A DNA stretch of 64,000 nucleotides from Eshraghiella sp045129695. GTDB lineage: Bacteria; Bacillota; Clostridia; Lachnospirales; Lachnospiraceae. The stretch lies in the NCBI GenBank assembly GCA_045129695.1, contig JBGVJZ010000016.1:1-64000 (forward strand), read 5' to 3'. Each line of letters begins with the position of its first letter. The first letter of the stretch is position 1. Both the position numbers and the translations under genes were made by a program. Under the pieces are notes generated by a model, which ran no database searches, was not told the DNA's origin, and saw only the letters and a program-made list of their open reading frames with translations. Below, piece after piece: positions 54,564-63,122 of this stretch.

Positions 54564-54659
54564 GGAAAAATGTGATATTTAAGGCTGAAGATGGTGGAAA
54601 AATGTGATAAAACGCATTGAAAAACATGGAAAAATGTGATAGAGTGTGTTTAAGAAAGA
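54564..54659 (+). repeat. Three direct repeats with exact 32-bp period
   Basis: GGAAAAATGTGATA occurs at 54564-54577, 54596-54609 and 54628-54641. Each starts exactly 32 bp after the last, so all three face the same side of the helix (about three turns). The 18 bp between cores vary. They lie in the 124 bp before the ATPase start and its ribosome binding site. Confidence 0.8.
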
Positions 54660-54676
54660 ATCAAGTAGGTGATAGT

Positions 54677-56011
54677 ATGGATAGACTTACTAGAAAAATA
54701 GATGAATTTCTTATACAGTGGAAAAGTAGTGCGGAAAGATTTCCTCTCATCGTGAAGGGAGCGCGCCAAATCGGTAAAACCGAAGCGATTAAACATTTTG
54801 CAGACAATAACTACAAATCAGTGATTGAAATTAATTTTGCTCTGCAAAAACAATATAAAGGGATTTTTGATAATGGATTTGAAGTTGATACTGTTTTAAA
54901 AAATATATCTTTAATTAATCCAGAGTTTGAGTTTTTAGAGGGTAATACACTTATTTTCTTTGATGAAATTCAAGATTGTATTAATTGTGCTACAAGTCTT
55001 AAGTCTTTTAAGCTGGATGGAAGATATGATGTTATCTGCTCCGGTTCGCTTATGGGTATTAATTACAATGAAATTGAATCAAATAGTGTAGGGTATAAGG
55101 AAGATTATGAAATGCATTCTCTGGATTTCGAGGAATATCTTTGGGGAAAAGGTTATAATGTAAATCAGATAAATGAGCTGTATAATAAGCTTTTGAATAC
55201 AATTCCATTGTCTAATATAGAATATGAGGTTATGCTTGAAAATTTTAGAGAGTATATGGTTTTGGGTGGGATGCCGGCAGTTGTATTTATGTTTATTACT
55301 CAAAAAAATTACAGTGGAACCTTAAAAAAACAAAAGCAGCTGCTTTTGGATTATGAAGAAGATATTACTAAATACGCACAAGGACTTGACAAAGGTAAGA
55401 TACTGGATGTTTATAGAAAGATTCCGGTGTTCCTTGGCAAGGATAATAAGAAGTTTCAAATTTCCAAGATACGGGCAGGCGCTAGGAACAGGGAATATGT
55501 TGGAACTGTGGAATGGCTCAATAATGCGGGAATTATAAACGTGTGCTATTGTATGTCTCTGCCAGAATTACCATTGAAAGGCAACTATAACCCTGATAAC
55601 TATAAAATATATTTTAGAGATACGGGCCTTTTAGTAGGGTCATTGGATGAAGAAGTTCAACAGGATCTTCGTAATAATAAGAATTTTAATGCGTATAAGG
55701 GGGCGCTATATGAAAATGTTGTTGCAGATATGCTAGTTAAACAAGGATATGACTTGTATTTCTATCGCAACGAAAAAGCTACGATTGAAATGGACTTTTT
55801 TGTTCGTGATGCTAATTCTCTCGTCCCTGTTGAAGTTAAGGCAAATGATGCTTCAACGCCATCGCTTAACGCTTTGATTGAGAAGGAGGTTTATGGGGAT
55901 ATAAAATATGGCATAAAGTTTGCAAATAAAAACATTGGATTTAATGGAAAGATTTATACTATTCCTTATTTTATGGCGTTTATGCTTAAAAGGTTCTTGG
56001 CAGAAAAATAA
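54677..56011 (+). CDS. AAA-family ATPase with DUF4143 and C-terminal nuclease-like domain
   Basis: 444 residues. Walker A GARQIGKT (28-35) and Walker B LIFFDEIQDC (D96-E97) form an AAA_14-type ATPase; the middle is DUF4143-like (FRDTGLLVGSLDEE, ALYENVVADMLVKQG) and the end has a PD-(D/E)XK pattern, D373 then E386-V-K388. Such proteins are very common, often in mobile or variable regions; proposed roles include defence or regulation but none is established. ATG 54677 follows TAGGTGA; the frame is open upstream through the repeats. Hairpins on both sides share a core. Confidence 0.83.
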   Translation: MDRLTRKIDEFLIQWKSSAERFPLIVKGARQIGKTEAIKHFADNNYKSVIEINFALQKQYKGIFDNGFEVDTVLKNISLINPEFEFLEGNTLIFFDEIQDCINCATSLKSFKLDGRYDVICSGSLMGINYNEIESNSVGYKEDYEMHSLDFEEYLWGKGYNVNQINELYNKLLNTIPLSNIEYEVMLENFREYMVLGGMPAVVFMFITQKNYSGTLKKQKQLLLDYEEDITKYAQGLDKGKILDVYRKIPVFLGKDNKKFQISKIRAGARNREYVGTVEWLNNAGIINVCYCMSLPELPLKGNYNPDNYKIYFRDTGLLVGSLDEEVQQDLRNNKNFNAYKGALYENVVADMLVKQGYDLYFYRNEKATIEMDFFVRDANSLVPVEVKANDASTPSLNALIEKEVYGDIKYGIKFANKNIGFNGKIYTIPYFMAFMLKRFLAEK

Positions 56012-56039
56012 AAATACTATAAGTTTGTCTACAGTCTGA

Positions 56040-56063
56040 GGCGAGCGAAAGCTCGCCGTTTTG
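56040..56063 (+). terminator. Terminator after the ATPase, copy 2
   Basis: GGCGAGC-GAAA-GCTCGCC followed by GTTTTG, matching copy 1 at 54530-54553 over 24 bp. Confidence 0.92.
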
Positions 56064-56087
56064 TATGTAAATAGATATTTCAAAATG

Positions 56088-56116
56088 TTGTAGATTATAG
56101 AGCAAAGTAGTATAAT
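56088..56116 (+). promoter_or_regulatory. Promoter of the interrupted surface-protein gene
   Basis: TTGTAG (56088-56093), 17-bp spacer, TATAAT (56111-56116); the start codon is 31 bp downstream with a strong CTAAGGAGG. Confidence 0.68.
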
Positions 56117-56147
56117 ATGATTATTAAATCTCTAAGGAGGTATCGTG

Positions 56148-58451
56148 ATGAAAATGAGAAAATTTATAACTGTCTTAGTGACAGCGGCGTTGACAGTTTC
56201 GTCAATGTCAATGCTGGTATCGGCATCAGACACTTAAGAGTCTATGAGTGAAGGATTTAAGGCGATACTTAATGATGAAGGCAAATTTGTAATGAATTCA
56301 ATAAAGCCTTCGAGCGATATGGAGTTAGATGTAATATTCTATGGTAATGAAGCGTTTAGGGAGGATTATTCGGAATTCTTCTTTGATTACTTTAGTGAGG
56401 ATTTTACATCTTGTACAATTACATATTCCCCTGATTCGGAATCATCTGAAATAGAGGAGCATGTTGTAGACATTGTATATGAGTATGATGCGGACATCAA
56501 AGCGGAGGTGGACACGATTATTGAGTCGCTTCCGGAGACTGCCAGTGGAGATACATATTATTTTTCAGTGGAAGATATGGAATTGATTAACTGGTGGCAA
56601 AACAGCAGATCTATTAGTACATTAATAGACTATTCAAGTGAATTCAAGGAATATATTGATTATAAGAATTTTACACTTGATTGTAGAATGGGAGATGGAG
56701 GGCAGTTTTTTACTTCTGTAGAAGGTTTTGCACCATTTAGATATGATGGTGTGATTTATGGCGCAAAGCAGCTTGGTGTTAAAGCTAATCATGTAATTTA
56801 TGTACCAGATACAACAGGAGATACAGCAGAAGAGCTTGCAGCAGCAGCGCAGAAGAGAATTGATGAATATGCAGGAGAGGGCGTGTTTGAGGTTACATAT
56901 GTGGCTGAAGGTGTGCTTGATTATCTTGTGTCAGAATATGATTTAGAAATTGAAGCATATAATGCCACTATTAAGTCTCTTACAACTCAAATAACAGAAT
57001 GTGACAATGAAATAGCTAAGTATGATGCAAGAATTATAGAATTGGAAGAAGCTATAGCAAATTGTACTGACGAAGCCCAGTTGGCAGAATACAATAATGA
57101 AATGAATACAGTTCAAAGTAATAAGTCAACAACGGAGCAGAATAAGAATGAGCTTCTTAGTCAGAAGACAGAGGCAACTGACTATGTTACTCAAATTGAA
57201 GAATATAAGATGTATACCTGTGATTCATATTATAATGAAGATGGGGAAAATAATTTTCTTTAGCAGGCAGAGGGAGATTATTATTTTGTTGTTGAGAGTG
57301 AGTATGTAAGTAAGAATATTATAATTATTAAGGATAGCGATAAAGCAGTTGAACCTGAGTATATGTCATCGGATGTATCTACCAATGTTACGGTTTCATC
57401 TACAGCCACAAGCATACCTCTTGATACCAAAATTAGTGTAGGAAAGCTTACAGAAGGCGAAGAGTTCGATGCAATTATGGAAGTGTTACAGGTGGATAAC
57501 AGTGAAAGCTTTGACATTAAGCTTTTTTCTGCTTCAATTAAAGAATATATTTCAGAACTTGAAACAGGAAAATTCAGTGTTAAAATTCCTGTAAGCAGTA
57601 GTCTTAAAGATAAGAGTCTTACTGCGTATTATGTAGATGAGAATAAAAAGATTCACGAGTACAAGGTTACTGTTGAAGGCGACTATGCTATTTTTGAAAC
57701 AGATCATTTTAGTGTATACACATTAGCAGCAAAGGCTACAGAAGAAATAGTTATTGATGATGGTGTGGCAGTGATTCCTGAAAGTGTGATGGAAGAGGCT
57801 ATTGCAAGTGCTGCTACAGGAGATGCGGTAGTATTACCACTAGAATCAAATTCTGTGGATGTATCAAGCGTTAACATTCCGGTTAATTCACTAAAGGATG
57901 TATCAGATGCTCAAAAAGCTTTGACAATTAAGACAACACAGGCAACCATTACAATTGACGTTAATGCTCTTGATAAAATTGTAAGCGAAGCAGGAAACGA
58001 AGCATCCATAACTCTTATGGTAGATGAAGTTAAGGAGGACTCATTAAATAGTGAACAGCAGGAAGCCATCAAGGATAAGGATGTGGCAATGGTCATCTCT
58101 GCTGAAATCATTTGTAACGGAAAGAATATTACAGATTTTGGTGAGGGTAAGGTTAAGGTGCAGATTCCTTTTGAGCCAGCAACAGGAACCAATGGAAGTG
58201 ATTACAAAATTATATATGTAGCAGACGATGGAAAGCTTGAAAATATTGCAACGTCTTATAAGGATGGATTCCTTGTTGTAGAATTAGAACATTTTTCAGA
58301 ATATGTCGTTGTGAATATGGCAACCGGGAACAGTGCTAATCCACCAACGGGAAATACAGGAGTATTGTGGTTGAGTATAGGCCTTATGGGTATGGTAGTT
58401 GTAGCATTGGGAGGTATACCGGTAGCTTCCAGACGTAAAGTGATGAGATAG
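56148..58451 (+). pseudogene. Sortase-anchored surface protein interrupted by two in-frame stop codons
   Basis: One frame of 768 codons runs without frameshift, interrupted only by TAA (56235-56237) and TAG (57261-57263). It has promoter, AAGGAGG, and a signal peptide (codons 1-27, ending VSASDT just before the TAA). The extracellular part holds a coiled coil (about codons 262-358, KSLTTQITECDNEIAKYD..), then two modules ending in HFSVY (near 520) and HFSEY (near 715). The end has a sortase motif NPPTG (731-735), a hydrophobic span and a basic tail. Both stops are one C-to-T change from Gln (CAA, CAG). Either a fresh pseudogene or a gene needing read-through; segments 56244-57263 and 57363-58451 are open between stops. 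Related in design to the protein at 24758-26128. Confidence 0.8.
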
Positions 58452-58756
58452 GTGTGGGTGATAACCGAGAGAAGTGCACTCCAAATGTTTGAAAATTAAA
58501 ATATATAAGATTATTAACCCTTGTAGGCAGAGCAAAATCTGCTTGCAAGGGTTTTGTATTGACAATGTGAATTTGTGTGGTGGTTCGCCAGAATCTATCA
58601 ATTGTATTGATGAATATGCATATACATACAATGCAGCCTGCCCTTATGTTGTCTTTGGAGTGTTTATGCCTTGAAAAAAATATGTCTGGAACATATAATA
58701 TAGGTATGACTTTCTCGGATTTGTATATTCAAATTTTAGAGAAGGAAGGTGCTGCA
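58452..58756 (+). other. Intergenic stretch between the surface gene and the Rpn-like gene
   Basis: Contains the terminator at 58515-58555. The remaining bases up to the ribosome binding site at 58742-58751 show no gene with start signal and no homology that I recognise; an open frame from 58577 is only an upstream extension of the Rpn-like gene. Confidence 0.6.
58515..58555 (+). terminator. Terminator hairpin, left flank of the Rpn-like gene
   Basis: A 16-base arm from AACCCTTG to GCAGA (58515-58530) pairs with 58537-58552, with two G-U wobbles around a GCAAAA loop, then a T-run. The block GGCAGAGCAAAATC is repeated at 59583-59596, beyond the Rpn-like gene. Confidence 0.85.
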
Positions 58757-59555
58757 ATGGGAGAAAAGGATATTGCAGAAGCAGGGTTTATTGCCCTGAA
58801 GGATGTCTTTGCTGATATATTCAATGTATTAATATATAAAGGCAGACGTGTTGTTCAAGAGGACGAGTTGATTGAGTTGTCTAGAACAACTCAATATAAG
58901 AGCGACGATGATGAGCTTCATGAGCAAGAGAGGGATGTTATAAAGAAATGGTGTGGGAAAGGAACGTTATCCTGTAATTACAATTGTTTTATATTTCGGA
59001 GAGAAGAGGCGATGGAATTATTCGTCGCATCTTATTGATTCATTCGACCTGTCATTATCATCAGATGATGTCTTAAGAGAATATATTTCAGATTACAAGA
59101 TTAATGTTTTTGATATTGGGGCAATGACATTTCAGGAAACGTCGCTTTTTCAAAGTGACTTTAGAGAAATTGCAGAACATTTTGTTAAGATAAGGCAAGG
59201 AGGGGAATACATACCCTCGGACAGAATAATTACTCACGTAGATGAATTTTTAAAGCTTATGAAGATTCTTACGGGAGATAAACGATATAATCAATTGGGA
59301 AATATATTAAATAAGTGTGAAGGAGGCAAGGTTAGTATGTGTAGAATATTAGATGAATATGAGAACAGAGGAATACAGCGTGGAATTTCTCAAGGTATAT
59401 CTCAAGGTATATCTCAGGGTATATCCCAGGGAGAGGAATTGATGTCCAAGCTTGTTGTAAAATTAATGCAAGCAGGTAGAACTGAGGAACTTGAAAGGGC
59501 TGCTATAGATAGTGAATATCGTAGACAGCTATTTATGGAATACGAATTGATATAA
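58757..59555 (+). pseudogene. Rpn/PD-(D/E)XK transposase-like protein with internal deletion and frameshift
   Basis: The N-terminal part (58757-58949: DIAEAGFIALKDVFADIFNVLIYKG, YKSDDDELHEQERDVIKKW) matches the start of Rpn/YhgA-like recombination-promoting nucleases. A different frame from about 58953 continues with KERYPVITIVLYFGEKRRW and the normal C-terminal half to 59555. Intact relatives have roughly 60-80 residues between these blocks, including the catalytic core, so a deletion plus frame change occurred here. The end carries GISQ repeats. ATG 58757 has AAGGAAGGTG upstream. Inactive by this reading. Confidence 0.72.
59382..59429 (+). repeat. Four 12-bp tandem repeats coding Gly-Ile-Ser-Gln
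   Basis: GGAATTTCTCAA, then GGTATATCTCAA, GGTATATCTCAG and GGTATATCCCAG, in frame in the Rpn-like C-terminus. Such repeats expand and contract easily by slippage and are usual in this family (GIEQG-type repeats). Confidence 0.9.
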
Positions 59556-59571
59556 AAATATACAACATTAC

Positions 59572-59614
59572 AAACTCTTGCAGGCAGAGCAAAATCCCCT
59601 TGCAAGGGTTTTTT
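59572..59614 (+). terminator. Terminator hairpin, right flank of the Rpn-like gene
   Basis: AAACTCTTGCAGG pairs with CCTTGCAAGGGTTT-type 3' arm, then TTTTTT. Shares GGCAGAGCAAAATC and CTTGCAAGGGTTTT with the hairpin at 58515-58555. Confidence 0.85.
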
Positions 59615-59671
59615 ATGCAAAAATACCAATAAACTGTCATATTGTGCCGAATAAAAAGCAATCTTAAATAA

Positions 59672-59700
59672 TAGACAAGTAATGTGAACTGTGATAAAAT
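59672..59700 (+). promoter_or_regulatory. Promoter of the wzz-rhamnose genes (P2)
   Basis: TAGACA (59672-59677), 17-bp spacer, TAAAAT (59695-59700) after TGTGA. Downstream TAACCCAAATGTTAA parallels the P1 sequence at 53044-53057. The first gene starts 70 bp further on. Confidence 0.75.
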
Positions 59701-59770
59701 TAACCCAAATGTTAAAATACAAAAAATGGGTTTATTGTGTGTATTTATATTATAAATGTAGGAGGTATAT

Positions 59771-61153
59771 ATGAAGTCCAGAATTAACAGAGATGAGAGA
59801 GAAATCTCTATTAGTGAATTATGGTGGTATGTAATCAGTAAGTGGAAATGGCTTGTGATTGGAATGGTAGTGGGAGCACTGCTTATGGGAGCGTTTGGAG
59901 CGTATAAAGCGTATAGTGCTAATAATGCTGAGACTCCGAAGAAAATCACAATGGAGGATTTGACAGAGGAAGAACAGGAATCGGTTAAACAATTGATTTC
60001 AGATTATGAGTTCTATTTATCAGAACAGGAACGACTCGAGAAAAATTATTTAATGAATTTGGATTATAATTATGTGAATTATTGTATAGTTTCTTATTAT
60101 ATAGACACAGATTACACATATAATTATTTGGAAGTACAAGAAAATTACGCGACTACTTTGGTGGCTATGTATAAAGCATACATACAGAGCGACGAGGTTA
60201 ATGACAGAGTTTTGGGTCTTAATGTTGAAGGATTAGAGATATCGGATTTACCATATATCAGAGGTGTTTCTAGTGAAGGAAACCTTGTTAAGTTTGGTTT
60301 TTTAACAGAAGAAACAGATAGCAAAAGGATAGTAGATGAGGTGTGTGCAGCTGTAGAGGCCTATCAAAGTGTAGCATCTGAGCTGGTGGGAGAACATAAA
60401 CTTGTTCAAACAAGTTATGATGTTACAATTCTGTATAGTGAAGGCGTAAGAAATGGTCAGGCTATTAGAACTGCATATTTACAACAAATTTTTAATCAGA
60501 TAGAGTTGGACAAAGCAAATTTATCAGCTAATCAGCTTCATGTGTATGAAACTGAAGTAGGAATAAATACTACGGTAGGCGTGACACAATCCGCTAATAT
60601 TAGCAAATCAATAATAAATGTTAAATATATTATAATTGGATTGATGGCTGGCGTTGTCGTTGTAGCAATAATATTTTTGCTTACCTATATTGCAGGAAAC
60701 AAGATTAGAAGTGTTAATGAATTAAACCAAGTATATGGTGTGGAATTGCTTGGTAAAATAATGAGTTGTGAAAAATGTAATACTATTGCAAATAGAAAAA
60801 TAAATAAGATTAACAAAACTACAACAATAGAAATGCAATTACAGTATATAGCGGATACGCTTGTAAATATATGTAAAAAAGATGATATTAAAACAATTGC
60901 GATAGGCTCAACATTACAAAATGCTGAAGAAAAGATGCTAGAGGTTGTAAAGAAATTAACTAATTCAAATATCAAATGCATCTACGTTGGGAATATTAAT
61001 AACGATGTTCAGGCAATGAATTCAGCAGTTGAAAGTAAAAATGTTGTAATTGTTGAACAAATGAATATAACTTTAAAGTGTGATTTGGAGAATGAAATTG
61101 AAATGTGCGATAGGCTTTCAATCAATATTCTCGGTATGATTGCAATTATATAG
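59771..61153 (+). CDS. Wzz-like polysaccharide co-polymerase with a kinase-like remnant domain
   Basis: 460 residues. A short cytoplasmic N-terminus with EISISELWWYVISKWKW, TM1 (about 28-47), a long coiled-coil-like extracellular part and TM2 (about 280-305). The remaining 150 residues are cytoplasmic and resemble a BY-kinase/CpsD fold (IKTIAIGSTLQNAEEKMLEVVKKL, then SKNVVIVEQMN), but the P-loop GxxxxGKS is missing. It probably sets chain length of the polymer; no separate CpsD kinase gene follows. AGGAGG precedes ATG. Confidence 0.8.
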   Translation: MKSRINRDEREISISELWWYVISKWKWLVIGMVVGALLMGAFGAYKAYSANNAETPKKITMEDLTEEEQESVKQLISDYEFYLSEQERLEKNYLMNLDYNYVNYCIVSYYIDTDYTYNYLEVQENYATTLVAMYKAYIQSDEVNDRVLGLNVEGLEISDLPYIRGVSSEGNLVKFGFLTEETDSKRIVDEVCAAVEAYQSVASELVGEHKLVQTSYDVTILYSEGVRNGQAIRTAYLQQIFNQIELDKANLSANQLHVYETEVGINTTVGVTQSANISKSIINVKYIIIGLMAGVVVVAIIFLLTYIAGNKIRSVNELNQVYGVELLGKIMSCEKCNTIANRKINKINKTTTIEMQLQYIADTLVNICKKDDIKTIAIGSTLQNAEEKMLEVVKKLTNSNIKCIYVGNINNDVQAMNSAVESKNVVIVEQMNITLKCDLENEIEMCDRLSINILGMIAII

Positions 61154-61161
61154 GAGGTCTT

Positions 61162-62058
61162 ATGAAAGGAATTATTTTAGCCGGAGGTTCAGGAACAAGA
61201 TTATACCCACTTACGAAGGTAACATCTAAACAATTGTTACCAATCTACGACAAACCAATGATTTATTATCCAATGTCAGTACTTATGAATGCAGGAATCA
61301 GAGATATTCTTATTATCTCAACTCCACAGGATACTCCTAGATTTAAGGATTTGTTAGGAGACGGACATCAGTTTGGTGTTAATCTTTCGTACGCTGTTCA
61401 GCCATCACCGGATGGACTTGCACAGGCATTTATTATTGGTGCCGATTTTATTGGTGATGATACTGTTGCTATGGTGCTTGGTGATAATATTTTTGCAGGA
61501 CATGGTCTTAAGAAAAGACTTAAGGCGGCAGTTGCCAATGCTGAGAGCGGCAAGGGTGCGACTGTATTTGGATATTATGTTGAGGATCCGGAGAGATTTG
61601 GTATTGTTGAGTTTGATTCAACAGGACGAGCAATTTCTATTGAAGAGAAACCTCAAAAGCCAAAGAGTAATTATTGTGTAACTGGACTTTATTTCTATGA
61701 CAACAGAGTTGTGGAGTATGCTAAGAATCTTAAGCCATCGGCAAGAGGAGAATTAGAGATTACTGACCTTAACAGAATTTATCTTGAGAATGGAGATTTG
61801 AATGTTGAGCTTCTTGGTCAAGGTTTTACCTGGCTTGATACAGGAACACATGAAAGCCTTGTAGAGGCAACTAATTTTGTTAAGACAATCGAGACACATC
61901 AGCATAGAAAAATTGCTTGTCTTGAAGAGATTGCTTATCTTAATGAATGGATTAGCAAAGAAGATGTGCTTGAAGTATATGAGGAACTTAAGAAGAATCA
62001 GTATGGCCAGTACTTAAAGGATGTATTGGATGGCAAATATATTGATGTATTACACTAA
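61162..62058 (+). CDS. rfbA: Glucose-1-phosphate thymidylyltransferase
   Basis: First enzyme of the dTDP-L-rhamnose pathway: glucose 1-phosphate plus dTTP to dTDP-glucose. 298 residues. GGSGTRLYPLTKVTSKQLLPIYDKPMI (8-34) with the catalytic Arg and Lys, VLGDNIFAG, VEDPERFGIVEFD and GFTWLDTGTHESL. GGAGGT precedes the ATG, 8 bp after wzz. Codon use looks like that of the neighbouring core genes. Confidence 0.97.
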   Translation: MKGIILAGGSGTRLYPLTKVTSKQLLPIYDKPMIYYPMSVLMNAGIRDILIISTPQDTPRFKDLLGDGHQFGVNLSYAVQPSPDGLAQAFIIGADFIGDDTVAMVLGDNIFAGHGLKKRLKAAVANAESGKGATVFGYYVEDPERFGIVEFDSTGRAISIEEKPQKPKSNYCVTGLYFYDNRVVEYAKNLKPSARGELEITDLNRIYLENGDLNVELLGQGFTWLDTGTHESLVEATNFVKTIETHQHRKIACLEEIAYLNEWISKEDVLEVYEELKKNQYGQYLKDVLDGKYIDVLH

Positions 62059-62078
62059 TTAATAAGGAGATTAAAAAG

Positions 62079-63098
62079 ATGACAATTATAGTAACAGGTG
62101 GAGCAGGTTTTATTGGTAGCAATTTCGTATTTCATATGTTGAATAAGTATCCGGACTACAGAATCGTATGTCTTGATTGCCTTACTTATGCAGGTAACTT
62201 ATCAACACTTGAGCCGGTAATGGACAACCCTAATTTTAGATTTGTTAAGGAGTCTATTACAGATAGAGAAGCGGTGTACAAGCTTTTCGAAGAAGAGCAT
62301 CCAGATATGGTAGTTAACTTTGCGGCAGAGAGTCACGTTGACCGTTCAATCGAGAATCCGGAAGTGTTCCTTGATACAAATATTAAGGGTACAGCAGTTC
62401 TTATGGATGCATGTCGTAAATATGGAATTCAGAGATATCATCAGGTATCTACAGATGAGGTTTATGGTGATTTACCGCTTGATAGACCTGACCTTTTCTT
62501 TACAGAGGAGACACCTATTCATACAAGTAGCCCATACAGTTCATCTAAGGCTGGTGCAGACCTTTTAGTATTAGCATATCACAGAACATATGGACTTCCT
62601 GTGACAATCAGCCGTTGTTCTAACAACTACGGTCCATATCACTTCCCAGAGAAGTTAATTCCACTTATGATCGCTAACGCACTTAACGATAAGCCACTTC
62701 CAGTATATGGAGAAGGTTTAAATGTACGTGACTGGTTATATGTTGAAGATCATTGTAAGGCAATTGACTTAATTATTCATAAGGGTCGCGTAGGCGAGGT
62801 TTACAATATCGGTGGACATAACGAAATGAAGAACATTGATATTGTTAAGATTATTTGTAAAGAACTTAATAAGCCAGAGAGCTTAATCACATATGTAACA
62901 GACAGAAAGGGACATGATATGCGTTATGCTATCGATCCTACTAAGATTCATAACGAACTTGGCTGGTTACCTGAAACAATGTTTGCAGATGGAATTAAGA
63001 AGACTATTCAGTGGTATCTTGATAACAAGGAGTGGTGGGAGACTATCATTTCCGGAGAGTATCAGAACTACTATGAGAAGATGTATAGCAACAGATAA
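62079..63098 (+). CDS. rfbB: dTDP-glucose 4,6-dehydratase
   Basis: Second rhamnose enzyme, 339 residues, NAD-dependent SDR. GGAGFIGSNF (7-16), NFAAESHVDRSI, STDEVYGD, and YSSSKAGAD with the Tyr-x3-Lys pair; YGPYHFPEKLIPL and GEGLNVRDWLYVEDH are conserved. AAGGAG upstream of ATG. Confidence 0.97.
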   Translation: MTIIVTGGAGFIGSNFVFHMLNKYPDYRIVCLDCLTYAGNLSTLEPVMDNPNFRFVKESITDREAVYKLFEEEHPDMVVNFAAESHVDRSIENPEVFLDTNIKGTAVLMDACRKYGIQRYHQVSTDEVYGDLPLDRPDLFFTEETPIHTSSPYSSSKAGADLLVLAYHRTYGLPVTISRCSNNYGPYHFPEKLIPLMIANALNDKPLPVYGEGLNVRDWLYVEDHCKAIDLIIHKGRVGEVYNIGGHNEMKNIDIVKIICKELNKPESLITYVTDRKGHDMRYAIDPTKIHNELGWLPETMFADGIKKTIQWYLDNKEWWETIISGEYQNYYEKMYSNR

Positions 63099-63122
63099 TA
63101 AGTGATAGGAATGGTACGAACA

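Noticed and set aside
54564..54641. CRISPR array
   Set aside because: The conserved core is only 14 bp, there are three copies, and no cas genes are nearby; the units do not look like repeat plus spacer.
56235..57263. Genetic-code change in which TAA and TAG encode glutamine
   Set aside because: Intact genes across the window end in TAA or TAG (for example the lipoprotein and cwlD genes with TAG, atpC with TAA), so these codons are normal stops here.
59382..59429. Repeat array of possible regulatory function
   Set aside because: It is in frame and codes GISQ units of the Rpn-like family, so it is a coding repeat.
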